A stretch of 64,000 bases of DNA, from the NCBI GenBank assembly GCA_030686995.1, contig CM060681.1, forward strand, positions 167,025,333 to 167,089,332, read 5' to 3'. Below are positions 9,991-20,855 of this stretch, piece by piece. A program made the translations under genes and the position numbers. Numbering within the stretch: the stretch's first letter is position 1; each line of letters opens with the position of its first letter. The DNA comes from Artemisia argyi. Lineage: Eukaryota; Streptophyta; Magnoliopsida; Asterales; Asteraceae. The notes under the pieces were generated by a model. The model searched no databases. It saw only the letters and a program-made list of their open reading frames with translations, and had not been told where the DNA came from.

Positions 9991-11404
9991 TGATGCGTGG
10001 GAATTGCACCAGGCTTTACCTCTCGAGGGATCTCGAGAAGCTTAAAACCCCCCACCAGGCAGTGTACCTGATCGTTGTAGTATAGTATAGTGACAAGTAC
10101 CGGGGGATTGATCGTTCAACTCAGGAATAGTGTCGCTAGGATTAGAAGGCCTAAAAACTAGGTCTAGAGGTGAGGGATGATTCTTTTTGTATTTTTATAT
10201 TTTGTAAAAGCAAGTAAAAATCTCGGGTTTTTGGAAGAGTGGGCGGAATTAGTTGCTAGTCAACTAACCCAATAACTAAGATGCAATCAAAATAAAATAA
10301 CAGAAATGTAAATTAAACTAATTAAACTAATATGGTGTGAACAATAGATGGGAGAATTGTGTTTACTTAGATTTCACTACTCCCTAGATATCTTTTACTG
10401 GTTAATTGTTTGTTACAGTTGCGTGGATGACGGGTTATATTCCTTAATACCAATCGTGGGGTGGCGTACGTACTTCCCCAACTCTATAAGCTCCTACTTC
10501 ACTCCTATGTCGAGCCTGCAAGAAGCTCCTAACATGGGATCACTAGAATTCGCTCATACATTAAATACAACCATAAAAACCTTAGTACGCATTGGTTCAT
10601 GTTTCTTAAGACGTTCAAGCATGTTACATAATGGAAGTCTGCCAGTTTTCTTAAGCCTAACATCGAAATCATTCATCCATTACAACTATAAACAAGCAAT
10701 CAACCTATAATCAACATCTAGGTTTCATTACATCTAAGCAAACACACAAGAGATCTAGCCTAGCATGTTAAAATTAAGACAAGCGTAAGATATATTCAAA
10801 CAACACATAGACATATTGAATGAATTGAAAGGATACTTATCTCAATTGAACATGAAGGGTTTCAAGGGGTGAAAACCCTTGAAAATACTGTAAAAGTCGT
10901 GTAAGGGTTTATGCAATTCGACCCTAAAATTCTCCTTTCTTTAGAATGAAAATTACAAAGACTATATATAGATTTCCTAAGGTGACGGTGTCAAGAAGAA
11001 AGTTCTGAGGCCGTCAACCCGCCGCCAAAAATATAATCGGATTACCTAGATCCAGATCCGACGCCGTCATGTGTATTGCTGCTCTGGGCCGTCACCACTT
11101 TTACTCTTGACGGCCTTGATTTGACGCCGTCACGTTTTCACTGGGCCGTCACCAAAATTTCTCTTGACGCCATCATCAAATTGCTCTTGACGCCGTCAGG
11201 TACTGTTCCCAGCAAGGAAAATTAAGACTTTGCCGTTTTCATCACTTTTATGCTCCAAAAATGTCCAAAATGCTTCCTTTTCTAGAATTCACTCCCAAAG
11301 TACCTAAAATCACAAAAGGAACGATTTAGGGCAGTATTTGATCAAATAAATTCAAATTCCGGCTTAAATGACCTCCTAAAAACGGATCATTTTTCGCCTC
11401 ATCA
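9991..11404 (-). repeat. LTR C (complete, 1414 bp), 5' LTR of element 2
   Basis: Begins TGATGCGTGG and ends CCTCATCA. Collinear with LTR A and nearly identical to LTR B over their shared length by eye. It contains the TATA box and TGACG array. Gag sequence of element 3 begins at 11405. Confidence 0.9.
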
Positions 11405-12423
11405 CTTAGACTTATCAAAGCCAGTAGTCTCATTACCATTAATGAGAATCTTCTTTCCTGTTTTCTGCCAATACTTTTTTGCTCTCATGCTCTGTAGAGC
11501 AACTTGCCACTTGATGTCCATCTCTTCTAGGTCATCGTCATCCACATGTTCTAGGTCTTCATGAGATAGAATAGACCCACTAGATTGACTAGTCATAAAT
11601 GCATAGAATGTAGAATCTCCTATGCCAACAACACTTGTATGTGAACCAGCAATAGAAACACCAAAGCTAGCAGTACTAACACCTGCAGCCACATCTACCT
11701 CTTCTGCTTTGCTAATGCTGGAAGGTGACACAAATGCCATATTCCCATAACTAGAACTTGTACTTCCAGACTTCTTTAGGCTATGTTTTAACAATTTTGA
11801 AATTGTTGTATAGATCATTAAGTTTCATGGTGTCAATATCTGGTTTATTCATCCAGACAACAACATGACGTTCAACTCTGAGGGTAAACTCCTTAGAAAC
11901 TTCTTGTTGAGATCTTCAGGAGCTATCTCAACACCTAATACAGTCAGTTGGCTAACAATTTTCTACAACCTTGTGAACATATGATCAATAGTTTCATTGC
12001 TGGTAGAACAAAATTTTTCAAAACTTTGCTTCAGCAATGTCTTTTGGGTCTTCTTGGTGGCTTCATTACCACCAAACCTTGTGTAGATCTCTTCAAATAA
12101 GGATTTGGCATCTGGGTACTTGTTAAAAGCCAACACTTGTTCATTAGGAAGAGTCATCAGAGCAAACTCCTTGCCTTATGATCATTCCTCTAATGAATCC
12201 TTTCATCATTAGTAACAGGTCCAGTGTTCCTAACTTGAACAATCTTGCCTTCAACTGTAGACTCTGTAACACCTGGCTTCAAAGAATCACCATATTGAAT
12301 AATATCATAGAGAGCATAATCCTGAACCAAGAAGTGTTGTTCTATCCTTAGCCTCCACATCTCAAACTCATTCTGTTTGAGCAATGGAAGTTTAGCAGAA
12401 GTTGTAGTCTGAGCATTTTCCAT
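11405..12423 (-). pseudogene. Copia element 3 gag, frameshifted
   Basis: Reading leftward from ATG at 12423 (MENAQTTTSAKLPLLKQNEF, then MWRLRIEQHF) this is the N-terminus of a UBN2-type Copia gag. It continues in another frame with SLFEEIYTRFGGNEATKKTQ and LKQSFEKFCSTSNETIDHMF (11963-12157), then the gag C-terminus (11402-11818, ending near GFDKSK). A frameshift and at least one stop interrupt it. It breaks at LTR C, where element 2 inserted; the zinc knuckle and pol should lie beyond the left edge. Confidence 0.8.
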
Positions 12424-12490
12424 CTCTATCTTCTTTGTATGAAAGAAAGAGTTCTTCTGGATATTCTAATTCAAAGTATCAGAAACCTAT

Positions 12491-12501
12491 CTGTGATACC
12501 A
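12491..12501 (-). other. Primer-binding site of Copia element 3
   Basis: Minus strand TGGTATCACAG just inside the LTR, one mismatch from the initiator tRNA-Met complement TGGTATCAGAG. Confidence 0.65.
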
Positions 12502-12503
12502 CT

Positions 12504-13023
12504 TGTGAGGATCTAAAACACACTTAGAATGTGTTGAGGATACTTTGAGTTAATACCAAATAACACGCGAAATTTTCTATTTGATACTTAGAAGATTTAT
12601 GTGTTTGATCGATGTAATAGTATATGAATGAATGAACAGAGATGTTAAACCAAACGCTTCCATATTATTGATTATAATACGAGTGATCTAGACTATCACT
12701 AGGGTTTGCAACCTTGAAGCTTAATGCAAAAGACACATACATAACATCTAACCTATGACCTCCTCTTATAATACAAAGAGTCCTTTACAAGATAAGTATA
12801 ATATTCTAAACATGCAAAATATTCGTATAAGTCTAACTAAATAAGATATACACCAAATCTATTCTATACTTATCATCTTACACATCTTCATATGTCTTCA
12901 GATCATAAGCAGCACAAAGTGTTTGTACTAGTAGTACTAACCTAGTTAATACTTTTAGTGTATTTCTTCAGCAGTGGAAACTTTAAGCTTGGCAGTACAA
13001 ACTGTTAAGTTTAATTCCCAACA
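12504..13023 (-). repeat. 5' LTR of Copia element 3 (520 bp)
   Basis: Minus strand begins TGTTGGGAATTAAAC and ends GATCCTCACA; TG...CA ends, with the primer-binding site 2 bp inside. It interrupts the reverse transcriptase/RNase H region of element 4 at 13024, where the flank reads cacac. Confidence 0.75.
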
Positions 13024-13620
13024 CACACTGAAAAACATCATAAGCATATTTCTCCTGAGACAAGAACATCCCTGCAAGAGAAACAATAGAAATCCCAAAA
13101 AATAATTAAGCGGTGAAGATTAATCATAGAATACTTATGATGAAGAGAAGCAACAACATGTTACAAAAGCGCTGCGGAAGAGGCAATCAAGATAATATCA
13201 TCAACATATAACAATAAGTAACCAATGTCAGTCCTATGATGATAGATAAATAGCGAGGAGTTACAACGAATATGATAAAATCCAACACGAGTAGCACAAC
13301 CTGCAAACCTCTGAAACCAGGCCCGAAGAGCCTGCTTGAGACCATAAAGAGACCTCTGTAGAAGACAAACATGATCAGGACGCTATGGATCCCGAAAAAC
13401 AGGTGGTTGGTGGATATAAACAGTCTCGGATAAACTACCATGAATAAATACATTCTTGCTATCAAGCTGATGAACATGCCAATTTCGAGAAACTACAAGA
13501 CTAAGAACAGTACAAATAATGTTCGGCTTGACAACCGGACTAAAAGTATCATCAACATCAACTGCAAATAGTTGCGAACTACCATTCACCACAAGACGAG
13601 CCTTGTACCGGCTAAGAGAA
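13024..13620 (-). pseudogene. Copia reverse transcriptase fragment
   Basis: Two frames together give the RVT_2 pattern: FSPVVKPNIICTVLSLVVSR and VHQLDSKNVFIHGSLSETVY in 13383-13592, then the LQRSLYGLKQALRAW segment, then the polymerase motif YVDD at 13197-13208. A GMFLSQEKYAYDVFQ segment follows at the border with element 3. At least one frameshift is needed. Confidence 0.8.
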
Positions 13621-14335
13621 TCACCTATTAATACTTATGCTTGAACAACCAAATGGAACGAACAATGTTCACACCAGATGGACAAGGCACGAGAGTCCAA
13701 GTATTATTTTTAATTAATACATTATATTAATCAACCATAGCCTTTTACTAATTACGATCATTAAAAGCCATAGTATAAGACTTAGGAAATGGACTAACAT
13801 TAGACACATTTAAAGTGAAACGTTGAGTAGGCCTATTAGAGCCAACATGAAAATGTGTAAGCATGGTATGAATTAAAGTGGGATTGCGATTGGGGGCGAT
13901 TGTTGGGCTGTAGGAACTAGACCAGTGGATGAGTGGGCCATGATAGAACCTTGTTGGGCCAAAGCTGGTTGGGCCGATGGAGTAGAGTGGACACTTGAAT
14001 CGACTGTGGTGGAAGATGCTTGATCGGGATTTGGACCAGAAGGATCAGATGGGTTGGATGAGAGGATTGGGCCATGATAAACAGTGAGTGATGAGCTGAT
14101 TAGGCCTTGATTGATAGTGGATATAAAATTTGTGGATTAGATCGTTAGGATAATGGGTTGAATGAGGTTTAGAAGATGTTGTCATATAATGTTTGATGGA
14201 GTATCCAAAAACGTGTACGGGGGAGGGTTATGAGGAGTCATTGAATCGTAGGGAAATGTAGTCTCATCAAAGGTTATACGACGAGAAATAATTATCTTGT
14301 TTGTATTCAAGTCGAGACAATGATACCCACGATGA
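13621..14335 (-). pseudogene. Copia pol linker between integrase and reverse transcriptase, degenerate
   Basis: No continuous frame. Position and scattered Pro/Ser/Thr-rich translation fit the low-conservation linker between integrase and reverse transcriptase of Copia pol. Nothing else is seen. Confidence 0.4.
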
Positions 14336-15151
14336 CTAGTGGGATAACAAAGAAATATAGAAGAAGTGGCATGGGGCTCGAGTTTGTTGTTGGTGATAAG
14401 GTAAGGTTAACATAGACACCCAAAAACACAAAGAGTCGAATAATCGTGGTAAGTCATATGAATGGAAGTGGAGGGTAATATGTTTAATAGACAGGCCGCC
14501 ATATGAAGTACCTCGACCAAAAACGTAGGAGGTTAAATGGGCTTGAAAAGGAAGGGTACGGATGAGGTTGTTAATGGTACGAATCATATGTTTGGACTTC
14601 CCATTTTGTTAAGAAGTTTTGAGGCAAGAAAAACATATAGTAATGCCATTTATAGCAAACAATTGGTTTGATGCATGATTATTAAAATCACCACCATGAT
14701 CACATTGCAAAGATTTAATATCACAACTAAATTGATTTTTAATAAAAGAATGAAAGTGATTAAATTTAGACAAAACATCAGAATTATTACGAAGGAGATA
14801 AACCCACAAATGGTATGAAAAATGATTAAGAAACAAAACATAATATTTACTACGCATAGCACTCGGAAGTGGAGAAGTCCACAAGTCCGAAGGTACAATA
14901 TCAAAAGCAGACTTAACAATAGTTTCAAAACTAGAAGAAACAATCCTTACGTGTTTGCCAAGCTAGCAAGCATGACAAAGAACATGAGGTTTCATCTTAT
15001 TACACGAAATATGACTACTAGAAACAAGAGACCACAACACTTCACTTCCCGGATATCCAAGTCGTTGGTGCCACGTGTTTTGATTGACCAAAAAAAACTT
15101 GGGGGATAGGAGATGGCTTTGTGACCTGATACAAGTTACCTGTGCTGTCAC
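14336..15151 (-). pseudogene. Copia integrase with GAG-pre-integrase zinc domain
   Basis: The HHCC domain shows WHQRLGYPG...CHAC (14963-15151). The catalytic core shows SDLWTSPLP, SKYYVLFLNHF, LQCDHGGDFNN and QNGKSKHMIRTINNLIRTL (14336-14900). The first two acidic residues of the DDE triad are present, but the Glu expected after QNG-x-S is Lys. Frame breaks lie near 14600 and 14945. Confidence 0.8.
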
Positions 15152-15293
15152 ATCTGAGTAGGATTTGATGTGTCAAATAATCCTTCACATAAAGACCAAA
15201 AGGATCAAATTCAATAGAACATTGATTATCATGAAAAAACTAACGCAGATAAATTATTTTTTTTTTACGATATTGGGAGTACAAGAACATTAT

Positions 15294-15500
15294 TTAAATG
15301 AAGGGGTTTAAAAGGAGTTGGAAAAAAAAAATACTATATCCAGTGTTAGTAATGGGAATGGACTTCCCATCACCAACATAGACAGACTGATTACTGCATC
15401 TTATTAAAGTAGTATGAAGATTATTAATAGACAACTTAAGATGAGATGACACACCTGTGTCTATATTCCAGTTTGGTTTGCTAGGATCCTGCAATGTCAT
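15294..15500 (-). pseudogene. Copia protease fragment
   Basis: Contains WNIDTGVSSHL, the retropepsin active site D-T-G, with conserved flanks (VYVGDGKSIPI, ITNTGYS). It sits between gag and integrase as expected for Copia. Confidence 0.75.
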
Positions 15501-15582
15501 TGTACTAAACGCCCAAGGAAGTAATGTCTCTTATCGAGTAAACACATTAGAGGCACCAGAAACATTAGAAGAAGCATTAGCA

Positions 15583-16790
15583 TTAAATATTGTCCCTTGG
15601 GCCAGTGGTGATTGAGTTTGGGCTTGGAAGGCCATTTGTTGTTGTTGGGCCGGAGGTCCAAAGTCTGGAGGAAACAGAGAAGACTATTGGGCTACATCTG
15701 AGCGCTAGTCTGACTAATTGCTTAGCCATAGACTCAAGGAGTTGTTGTTGGGCCTGAAGAATGGACAAAAGTTGGGCCTGACCATTATTCAACGTAAACT
15801 CTTGTTGTCCCATATGTGAATTAAAAACTTGATGTGTCATTTTTGAATTCATATGGAACCGTATCTTGTGTTTGCAAATTTGTTATTTGAACCTAATGCA
15901 ATGCCAGTAGAAGAATTGGTTTGTTGATTTTGCCATAACAAGGGGTTACTAGGTAGAGTAACACGAGTCAAACTATCATGCAAAAATCTACAAACGCCAA
16001 AAACCATGAGTTACACTAAAGCACACCTTTGGTTAAGTAGAGGAACATGAATCGGGATTACCCAGCGAGTCATGTGTGTCACGACTACGATTACCCCGTG
16101 AGATGCCATTACCGACTAGAAGCACAATAGGAGCTGAGGGTGAAACGTCACTTAAAGGTTGTTACGTGGAGTTAAGACGCATCTTTTTGGTTGTAACCAT
16201 CGAGCGATCCATAGCGAGATCAGGCAAGGGATCCCGATGAGTAATTATACGGGCCACACGAGCAAATTTATCACTCAAAACATTAATTGCATATGTGATA
16301 AAATCATCATTACTTAAAGGCGAGCCAAAAGCATTAAGCAAAGTAACAATAGACTCGATCTTTTGAAAATATGCATCAATCGTACGTTCTCCAAGTTGTA
16401 TGACACGAAGTTCACTTTTTATAGCAATGATACGTGTCCGTTTGTTATCAAGAAAAATAATTTCAAGAAGTTCTCAAGCATCCTTAGCAAACTTGGGATT
16501 AGCCGTAACAAGCCTTCATTGAAGGGTTTTGGATAGGAGTTGAAACATCCAAGATTTAACAATAGAGTCTGCTTTTAGCCATTTCGCGGTTGGAGGAGCT
16601 GAACTAGTAGCCGAATTGGTTGCACTAGAAGACGTACCTGTGATGTGTTTTAACATATCAAAATGTTGACAATGATTTTTGAAGAAGTAATACCACGCAT
16701 CACAGTTTGTTTTGTCTACATCAAGTTTAATGGGAATTTGATTAGTGATTGAGTTAACGGCATAAAGTATTTCGCTATATGATAGGGCAA
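15583..16790 (-). pseudogene. Copia gag, degenerate
   Basis: 16180-16790 translates, with stops, to a Retrotran_gag pattern: KLDVDKTNCDAWYYFFKNHC, LKADSIVKSWMFQLLSKTLQ, ELRVIQLGERTIDAYFQKIE and SDKFARVARIITHRDPLPDL. A Gln-rich C-terminal portion (15583-15852, LLSILQAQQQLLESMAKQL) follows. Several in-frame stops show it is dead. Confidence 0.78.
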
Positions 16791-17188
16791 GAGTGAGGGG
16801 AGCATCTTATTAACAGGGTTGAGGTGACTAAAAAAAAGAGGGGCGACTAAAGGGTTGTGGGCTTGTGGCAATTGACTAAAAAGTAATCGACTAAAGAGAG
16901 TTGTGGTAATCGACTTTGTTACAGTAGATAAAGAAGCAAAACTAATCTTGAGATTATCTTTTCCCTTCTATTGATTTAGTTTGAGAACCAATCACAAAAA
17001 GCTAAAAAAGTCTTTGCCCTGACAAAATATATTTTCTTCACTAGATTCTTTATAGCATATAAAAAGAAACCAATGTCTGAAACAATCACAACACAATTGA
17101 CGTTTTTGCGAGTTACTGTTTGTTAAGGTCGATGAAAAAAGAGAAGCGCAAAATAACTTTCGGTTTTAGGAACTTTGACTCGATACCA

Positions 17189-17326
17189 TGTTAACACTAT
17201 ATATTCATTAATTCCTTATTGTGAATTACATATAACTCAATATATGACTAAACTTAATATTTAAGTTTGGGCTTAAACCTTTACTAATACGGATACAAGT
17301 CTAATTCTAATATAATTCGACTAACA
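17189..17326 (-). repeat. 5' LTR of Copia element 4 (138 bp)
   Basis: Minus strand begins TGTTAGTCGAATTATATTAG and ends ATATAGTGTTAACA. It is followed at once by TGGTATCGAGTC (17177-17188), an initiator-Met-type primer-binding site lacking one base. Very short LTRs are typical of some Copia lineages. Confidence 0.75.
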
Positions 17327-17538
17327 GAAGTGGCCTTAAAACTGTTGTTGCTACTATCTGATGCATCTAAAACTTAAGTGTTTCTTTGTTGAGCCGTTTA
17401 TTCAATGGATGTATTAGATAGTTGTGTTTTTGCCTCTGCATTAAAGGTGTCTCAGATCTTTGTATCTTTTGCTTGTCGTCTTTCCGATTAGTTGAGCTTT
17501 AATATAAATACTCTTTTGAAAAAAAAAAAAAAAAAAAC
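17327..17538 (+). repeat. Poly(A)-tailed fragment, possible non-LTR retroelement 3' end
   Basis: A 190-bp unique segment ends in AATATAAATACTCTTTTG followed by A19. Looks like the 3' end of a reverse-transcribed RNA (LINE or SINE), but no coding sequence or second copy is seen. Confidence 0.3.
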
Positions 17539-17648
17539 CGTATGTGTCTCGGTTTTACAGATCATACTTTATTATTGACAACAGAAAAATCGAAGTTACC
17601 TTGATTTAGCTAAAGGAGGTAGCCATGTGTTATGTAAACTTGATATTC

Positions 17649-17654
17649 AAAAAA
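17649..17654 (-). terminator. RNA polymerase III terminator of tRNA-Gly
   Basis: T6 on the minus strand, six bases after the tRNA 3' end, a standard Pol III stop. Confidence 0.75.
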
Positions 17655-17660
17655 GATATA

Positions 17661-17731
17661 TGCACCAGCCGGGAATCGAACCCGGGTCTGTACCGTGGCA
17701 GGGTGCTATTCTACCACTAGACCACTGGTGC
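17661..17731 (-). tRNA. tRNA-Gly(GCC)
   Basis: The minus strand folds as a complete 71-nt tRNA: acceptor GCACCAG/CTGGTGC with discriminator A, D arm TGGTCTAGTGGTAGAAT (box A), anticodon loop CTGCCAC with anticodon GCC, and T arm GGGTTCGATTCCC (box B). No CCA is encoded, as usual in a nuclear gene. No mismatches in the stems, so probably functional. Confidence 0.97.
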
Positions 17732-17739
17732 TTTTTGTT

Positions 17740-19382
17740 TCTGATATCTATTAGAATATATATCTTTACGTGCGTATGCAAATAAGATGAACTAAATATG
17801 GTAGTAGACTAGTAGTGTATGCAAATCAATGTGATACACAAACAAAACGCATTTATCGAATAATAATCATAATGAGCCAAACAATCAATAGTTGTCATTT
17901 GTCACAATTTATGCAACAAAATGTTTGAATTCCACAAATAAACATGTACTCATTTACTAGACTATACGAGTACCACCGTGCATAATAAAGAGGTTTTATA
18001 GCGTCAAATAATTATAGTGATATTTCAGTTACACAAAACATTTAACCAAAATATAATTATAACTATATGCTGCTTTAAAATCCCGTTGCTATGCACGTAT
18101 ACTCGTCTAATATTAATAAATCGTGTTTCAGTTTCATGTATTCTCAAGTCAACTTTTATATTTTTGTGTGTTTCTTTAAGCCGTGTGTTTCCTTAATAAA
18201 TTGTAAGTTTTCAAGAATTTCAAGTTTTCAAGAAATGAGATACACCCGTTATATGTAGTATATATAGATTGCACCAAGTTTCAGTTGAAAGTGGCAAGCT
18301 GAATCGAAACAACACAATAACCGGTTAGGTAAAGTAGTTTAAGCACAAAATTAGATTTAATTCATCATCATAACAATTTGAATTGTTTCTAAACTGAACC
18401 GACACCAAAGCGGTACTATCTAGTCCGTTTCTCGTAACATGTATCTTCAAATTTCTATGTTCTGTGGTCCCATTCTTTATGGTTTTGGACAGCTGCACAT
18501 CGCTAGAGTTTAATACAAGCTGAATACTTACAGAAAGTCTTCTGTTTTTTTCATATGCAATGGAGCACAAACAGGACTAGCTCGTTATGTACTTGCTACA
18601 TTGCGTAACAAAAAGCTTATTATTAACATATGTGGCCAAATACAATACATTCAATCATATGTGCCAGCTTAGGATTGCCAAATGCTAGATTACTGTGAGT
18701 TTTCACCCAAGGTGCATAATGCATTAAACAAACAAAGATGGTAGCAAATATTGGTGTTTTAAGGTACACCCATAAACTATATCTAGAATTCACTAAAAAG
18801 ACAGAAAATCTGTGTTTGTGAGTGCCAAAAGAAAATATCAGTTTTCACAAAAATGACATTAGTCTACTAATCGGTAAGCACTAGATTAATCTAAATGTGA
18901 ATCTACTAACCTTAGTCCCTATTTGCAGATTTTCATAAAGATGGGATATGCTACTAAACAAATTGTTTTCAATAAAAATCACAGATTTTAGATCTAAATA
19001 CCACACATTATAAGAATATCAAGCAAGCATTAGGCCTTAAGTTTATGCTTGACATGACAACAATTTAATCAACTAGATTTCTTCTTTTTCAAGTTTATTT
19101 ACCAAGGGCCGTTGATGGACTGTCAATTCTCATTGCATCAAATTCAGTTTTTAAGATACTGATGTCTAGTGCATCGTGTTCAAGCTCGTAAAATTATGAG
19201 TTTCAAGTTCAAGCCGTGATTACAAGCAAGATTTCTAGTTTAGTGAAGTGTTTGTTTTACAAAATCAATGTTTTCATGATGGCATTATCTAATCTATATA
19301 CTTCAATTGTATCACTGTTGGGCATTTAATTAATCGCCAAAATAAATTTGTTACCTTCATTTTGCCAACATATTACAAGTGG
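17740..19382. other. Gene-free AT-rich stretch
   Basis: No conserved coding sequence seen. An 81-codon ORF at 18325-18570 (minus) lacks any recognisable domain. Part of 18700-18850 loosely resembles 20380-20530 (shared AAACAAACAAAGATG and CAGTTTTCA), which may be an old duplication. Confidence 0.4.
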
Positions 19383-19390
19383 TATATCCG

Positions 19391-19392
19391 TG

Positions 19393-19423
<31 letters not shown>

Positions 19424-20250
19424 CAAAATGGATAGATTACATAAGGATGGTAGGTAGGCGAGCAACAAGCTGCGCCGCCACCCCTTTCTGAATAGAAAAT
19501 CCAAATCTGCTAAAAACAAACCCCCGCCCTTGGGGGGTTGAAAAGTTGCTGTGCACTACGCGCTGAACCCGAGCCAAAAACCGCACCGCTTCCGTTGCCA
19601 AGGAACCGAACGTGTCGAAGGCCAAGGGAACGAAAACATGCTGATTATCCTCACACGCTTTAGCGTGCTTTTCCACTTTCTTGGATTCAGCTCTCATGAC
19701 CGCTTGCCCGGCCACAAACCCACTATCCCGAAGCCCAACTAGGGGGGACACCCCGGTAAGATCAACACATGCATGTTTCCCACCTTCCCAACCAAAAACT
19801 AAAACGTCTGCTGGGCGCAAGGTGGACCTCCCCTCCGCAGGGTCTGTGAGAAAATTAACTGGCGCCTCTTTTCTTGCGGAGATCCCCGCTCTCCTAAGGA
19901 TGTCTGCCAATGCATCCCGGACAAAATCGTGCCGATATTTAAACCCTGGCAATTCCTTACAATGTAACGCATGTTCCCCATACTTATCAAGGCATGCTTT
20001 GCGGCAGACGGGGCAATTTTCATCATTGGGGAAAATGGGGATCATCAGCCGGTATTTAAGGATTGCCCTGTACTTTACTGCCGACATTCGTTGCCCCAAT
20101 CCTTCGATAGGTAACACAGTAAGGAAGTCCTGGGCGTGAGGCTTTTGCAGGCATTCCAAGACGGCCTTCTGACGGGCAGACAGACGAAATTCCTCCTCCA
20201 AACTTTGTGCGATTCGGCTATAAAGAGCATTCGCCAGAGTTTTCTGTGGC
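19391..20250 (-). mobile_element. 5'-truncated poly(A) retroelement with RLE-like endonuclease
   Basis: The insertion runs from a T26 tract (poly(A) tail on the sense strand, 19393-19418) to 20250. It is flanked by an 8-bp repeat tatatccg (19383-19390 and 20251-20258), as in target-primed reverse transcription with 5' truncation. The sense frame is open from the 5' edge to the stop at 19437. A second, shorter copy of the same 3' end lies at 40240-40345. Confidence 0.75.
19437..20245 (-). CDS. C-terminal fragment of RT-family protein with restriction-like endonuclease pattern
   Basis: The frame enters from the truncated 5' end (PQKTLANALYSRIAQ...) and continues to the stop at 19437; no ATG start is present. 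A cysteine/histidine cluster CPVCRKACL...HALHC is followed by RHDFVRDALADILRRAG and LRPADVLVFGW...HACVDLTGVSP. That order (CX2C...HX4C, then RH-x2-VR, then R-P/A-D and a later D-x-T) is the layout of the R2-type restriction-like endonuclease, with candidate catalytic residues in RPAD and VDLT. The end, KGVAAQLVARLP, is shared with the copy at 40240. I recognise this as the tail of a large Asteraceae protein annotated as reverse-transcriptase-domain-containing. Endonuclease function is inferred. Confidence 0.7.
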
Positions 20251-20258
20251 TATATCCG

Positions 20259-20855
20259 GTTAATTTGGAGAAAAAAAACCTGGGTGGTGGTGTTCAACAA
20301 CAAACAATAGATCCTGATCCTATGCATTGACTATAATATAACCAAAGCGATACAACTATCAGTTTCACATGCAATGTATCAAACAAACAAAGATGCTGCC
20401 AATGCTGGAGTTTTATGATACTCCCTTTAGTATAAACAAAGAAGTCAGAAAATATGACTGCATTTGTAAGTATCGAGTTTAATATAACCGGAGTACCATA
20501 GGAAAACATCAGTTTTCATTAGCAATGCATCACACAAACAAAGAAACTAATAGCTGACTAAACAGTATATAAAGATGTACCAACAGTAAATATCCTAACT
20601 AATTTTTTTTTAATTTATTTATTAAAAAGCAAAATCAGTTTAACTGAGTAAACATGACAATCTACAAACCCGGGTTGCTATACACAGATTTTTCTACCCA
20701 TAACAAACACTACAATAACCATTAAAAAAAAACATTTTTTTTTTCTTTTTCCTAAAACATTAGTTCAAGTTATGTTAAAGCTAATTTGTGTTTGCAATTA
20801 GCACCTTCAATCAGCCCTGCTTCATCAGAAGATTCAGAACCACCACAATCCCCTT
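20259..20855. other. 3' flank of the nucleotidyltransferase gene
   Basis: Lies just downstream of the stop codon at 20856-20858 on the minus strand, so it probably holds the 3' UTR and polyadenylation region. No gene seen. Confidence 0.4.

Larger units (their letters stand above)
3579..11404 (-). mobile_element. Element 2: non-autonomous Ty3 retrotransposon
   Basis: LTR C (5') and LTR B (3') flank a 5.1-kb interior (4899-9990) that has no gag, protease, reverse transcriptase or integrase. It has a good primer-binding site and a polypurine tract, but only one element-specific ORF (8895-9809). It also contains an inserted solo LTR (6507-8175). It lies inside the gag of Copia element 3, whose coding resumes at 11405. 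Confidence 0.8.
13024..17326 (-). mobile_element. Element 4: old Copia retrotransposon with 138-bp LTR, 5' portion
   Basis: Right to left: LTR (17189-17326), primer-binding site, gag, protease, integrase and reverse transcriptase, cut at 13024 by element 3. The remainder lies off-window. Many frameshifts and stops make it the most decayed member of the nest. Confidence 0.85.

Noticed and set aside
18325..18570. 81-codon minus-strand ORF
   Set aside because: No recognisable motif, no conserved context, length expected by chance in AT-rich DNA.
19551..20139. Plus-strand and alternate minus-frame ORFs over the RLE element
   Set aside because: Shadows of the conserved frame 19437-20245, caused by its higher GC content.
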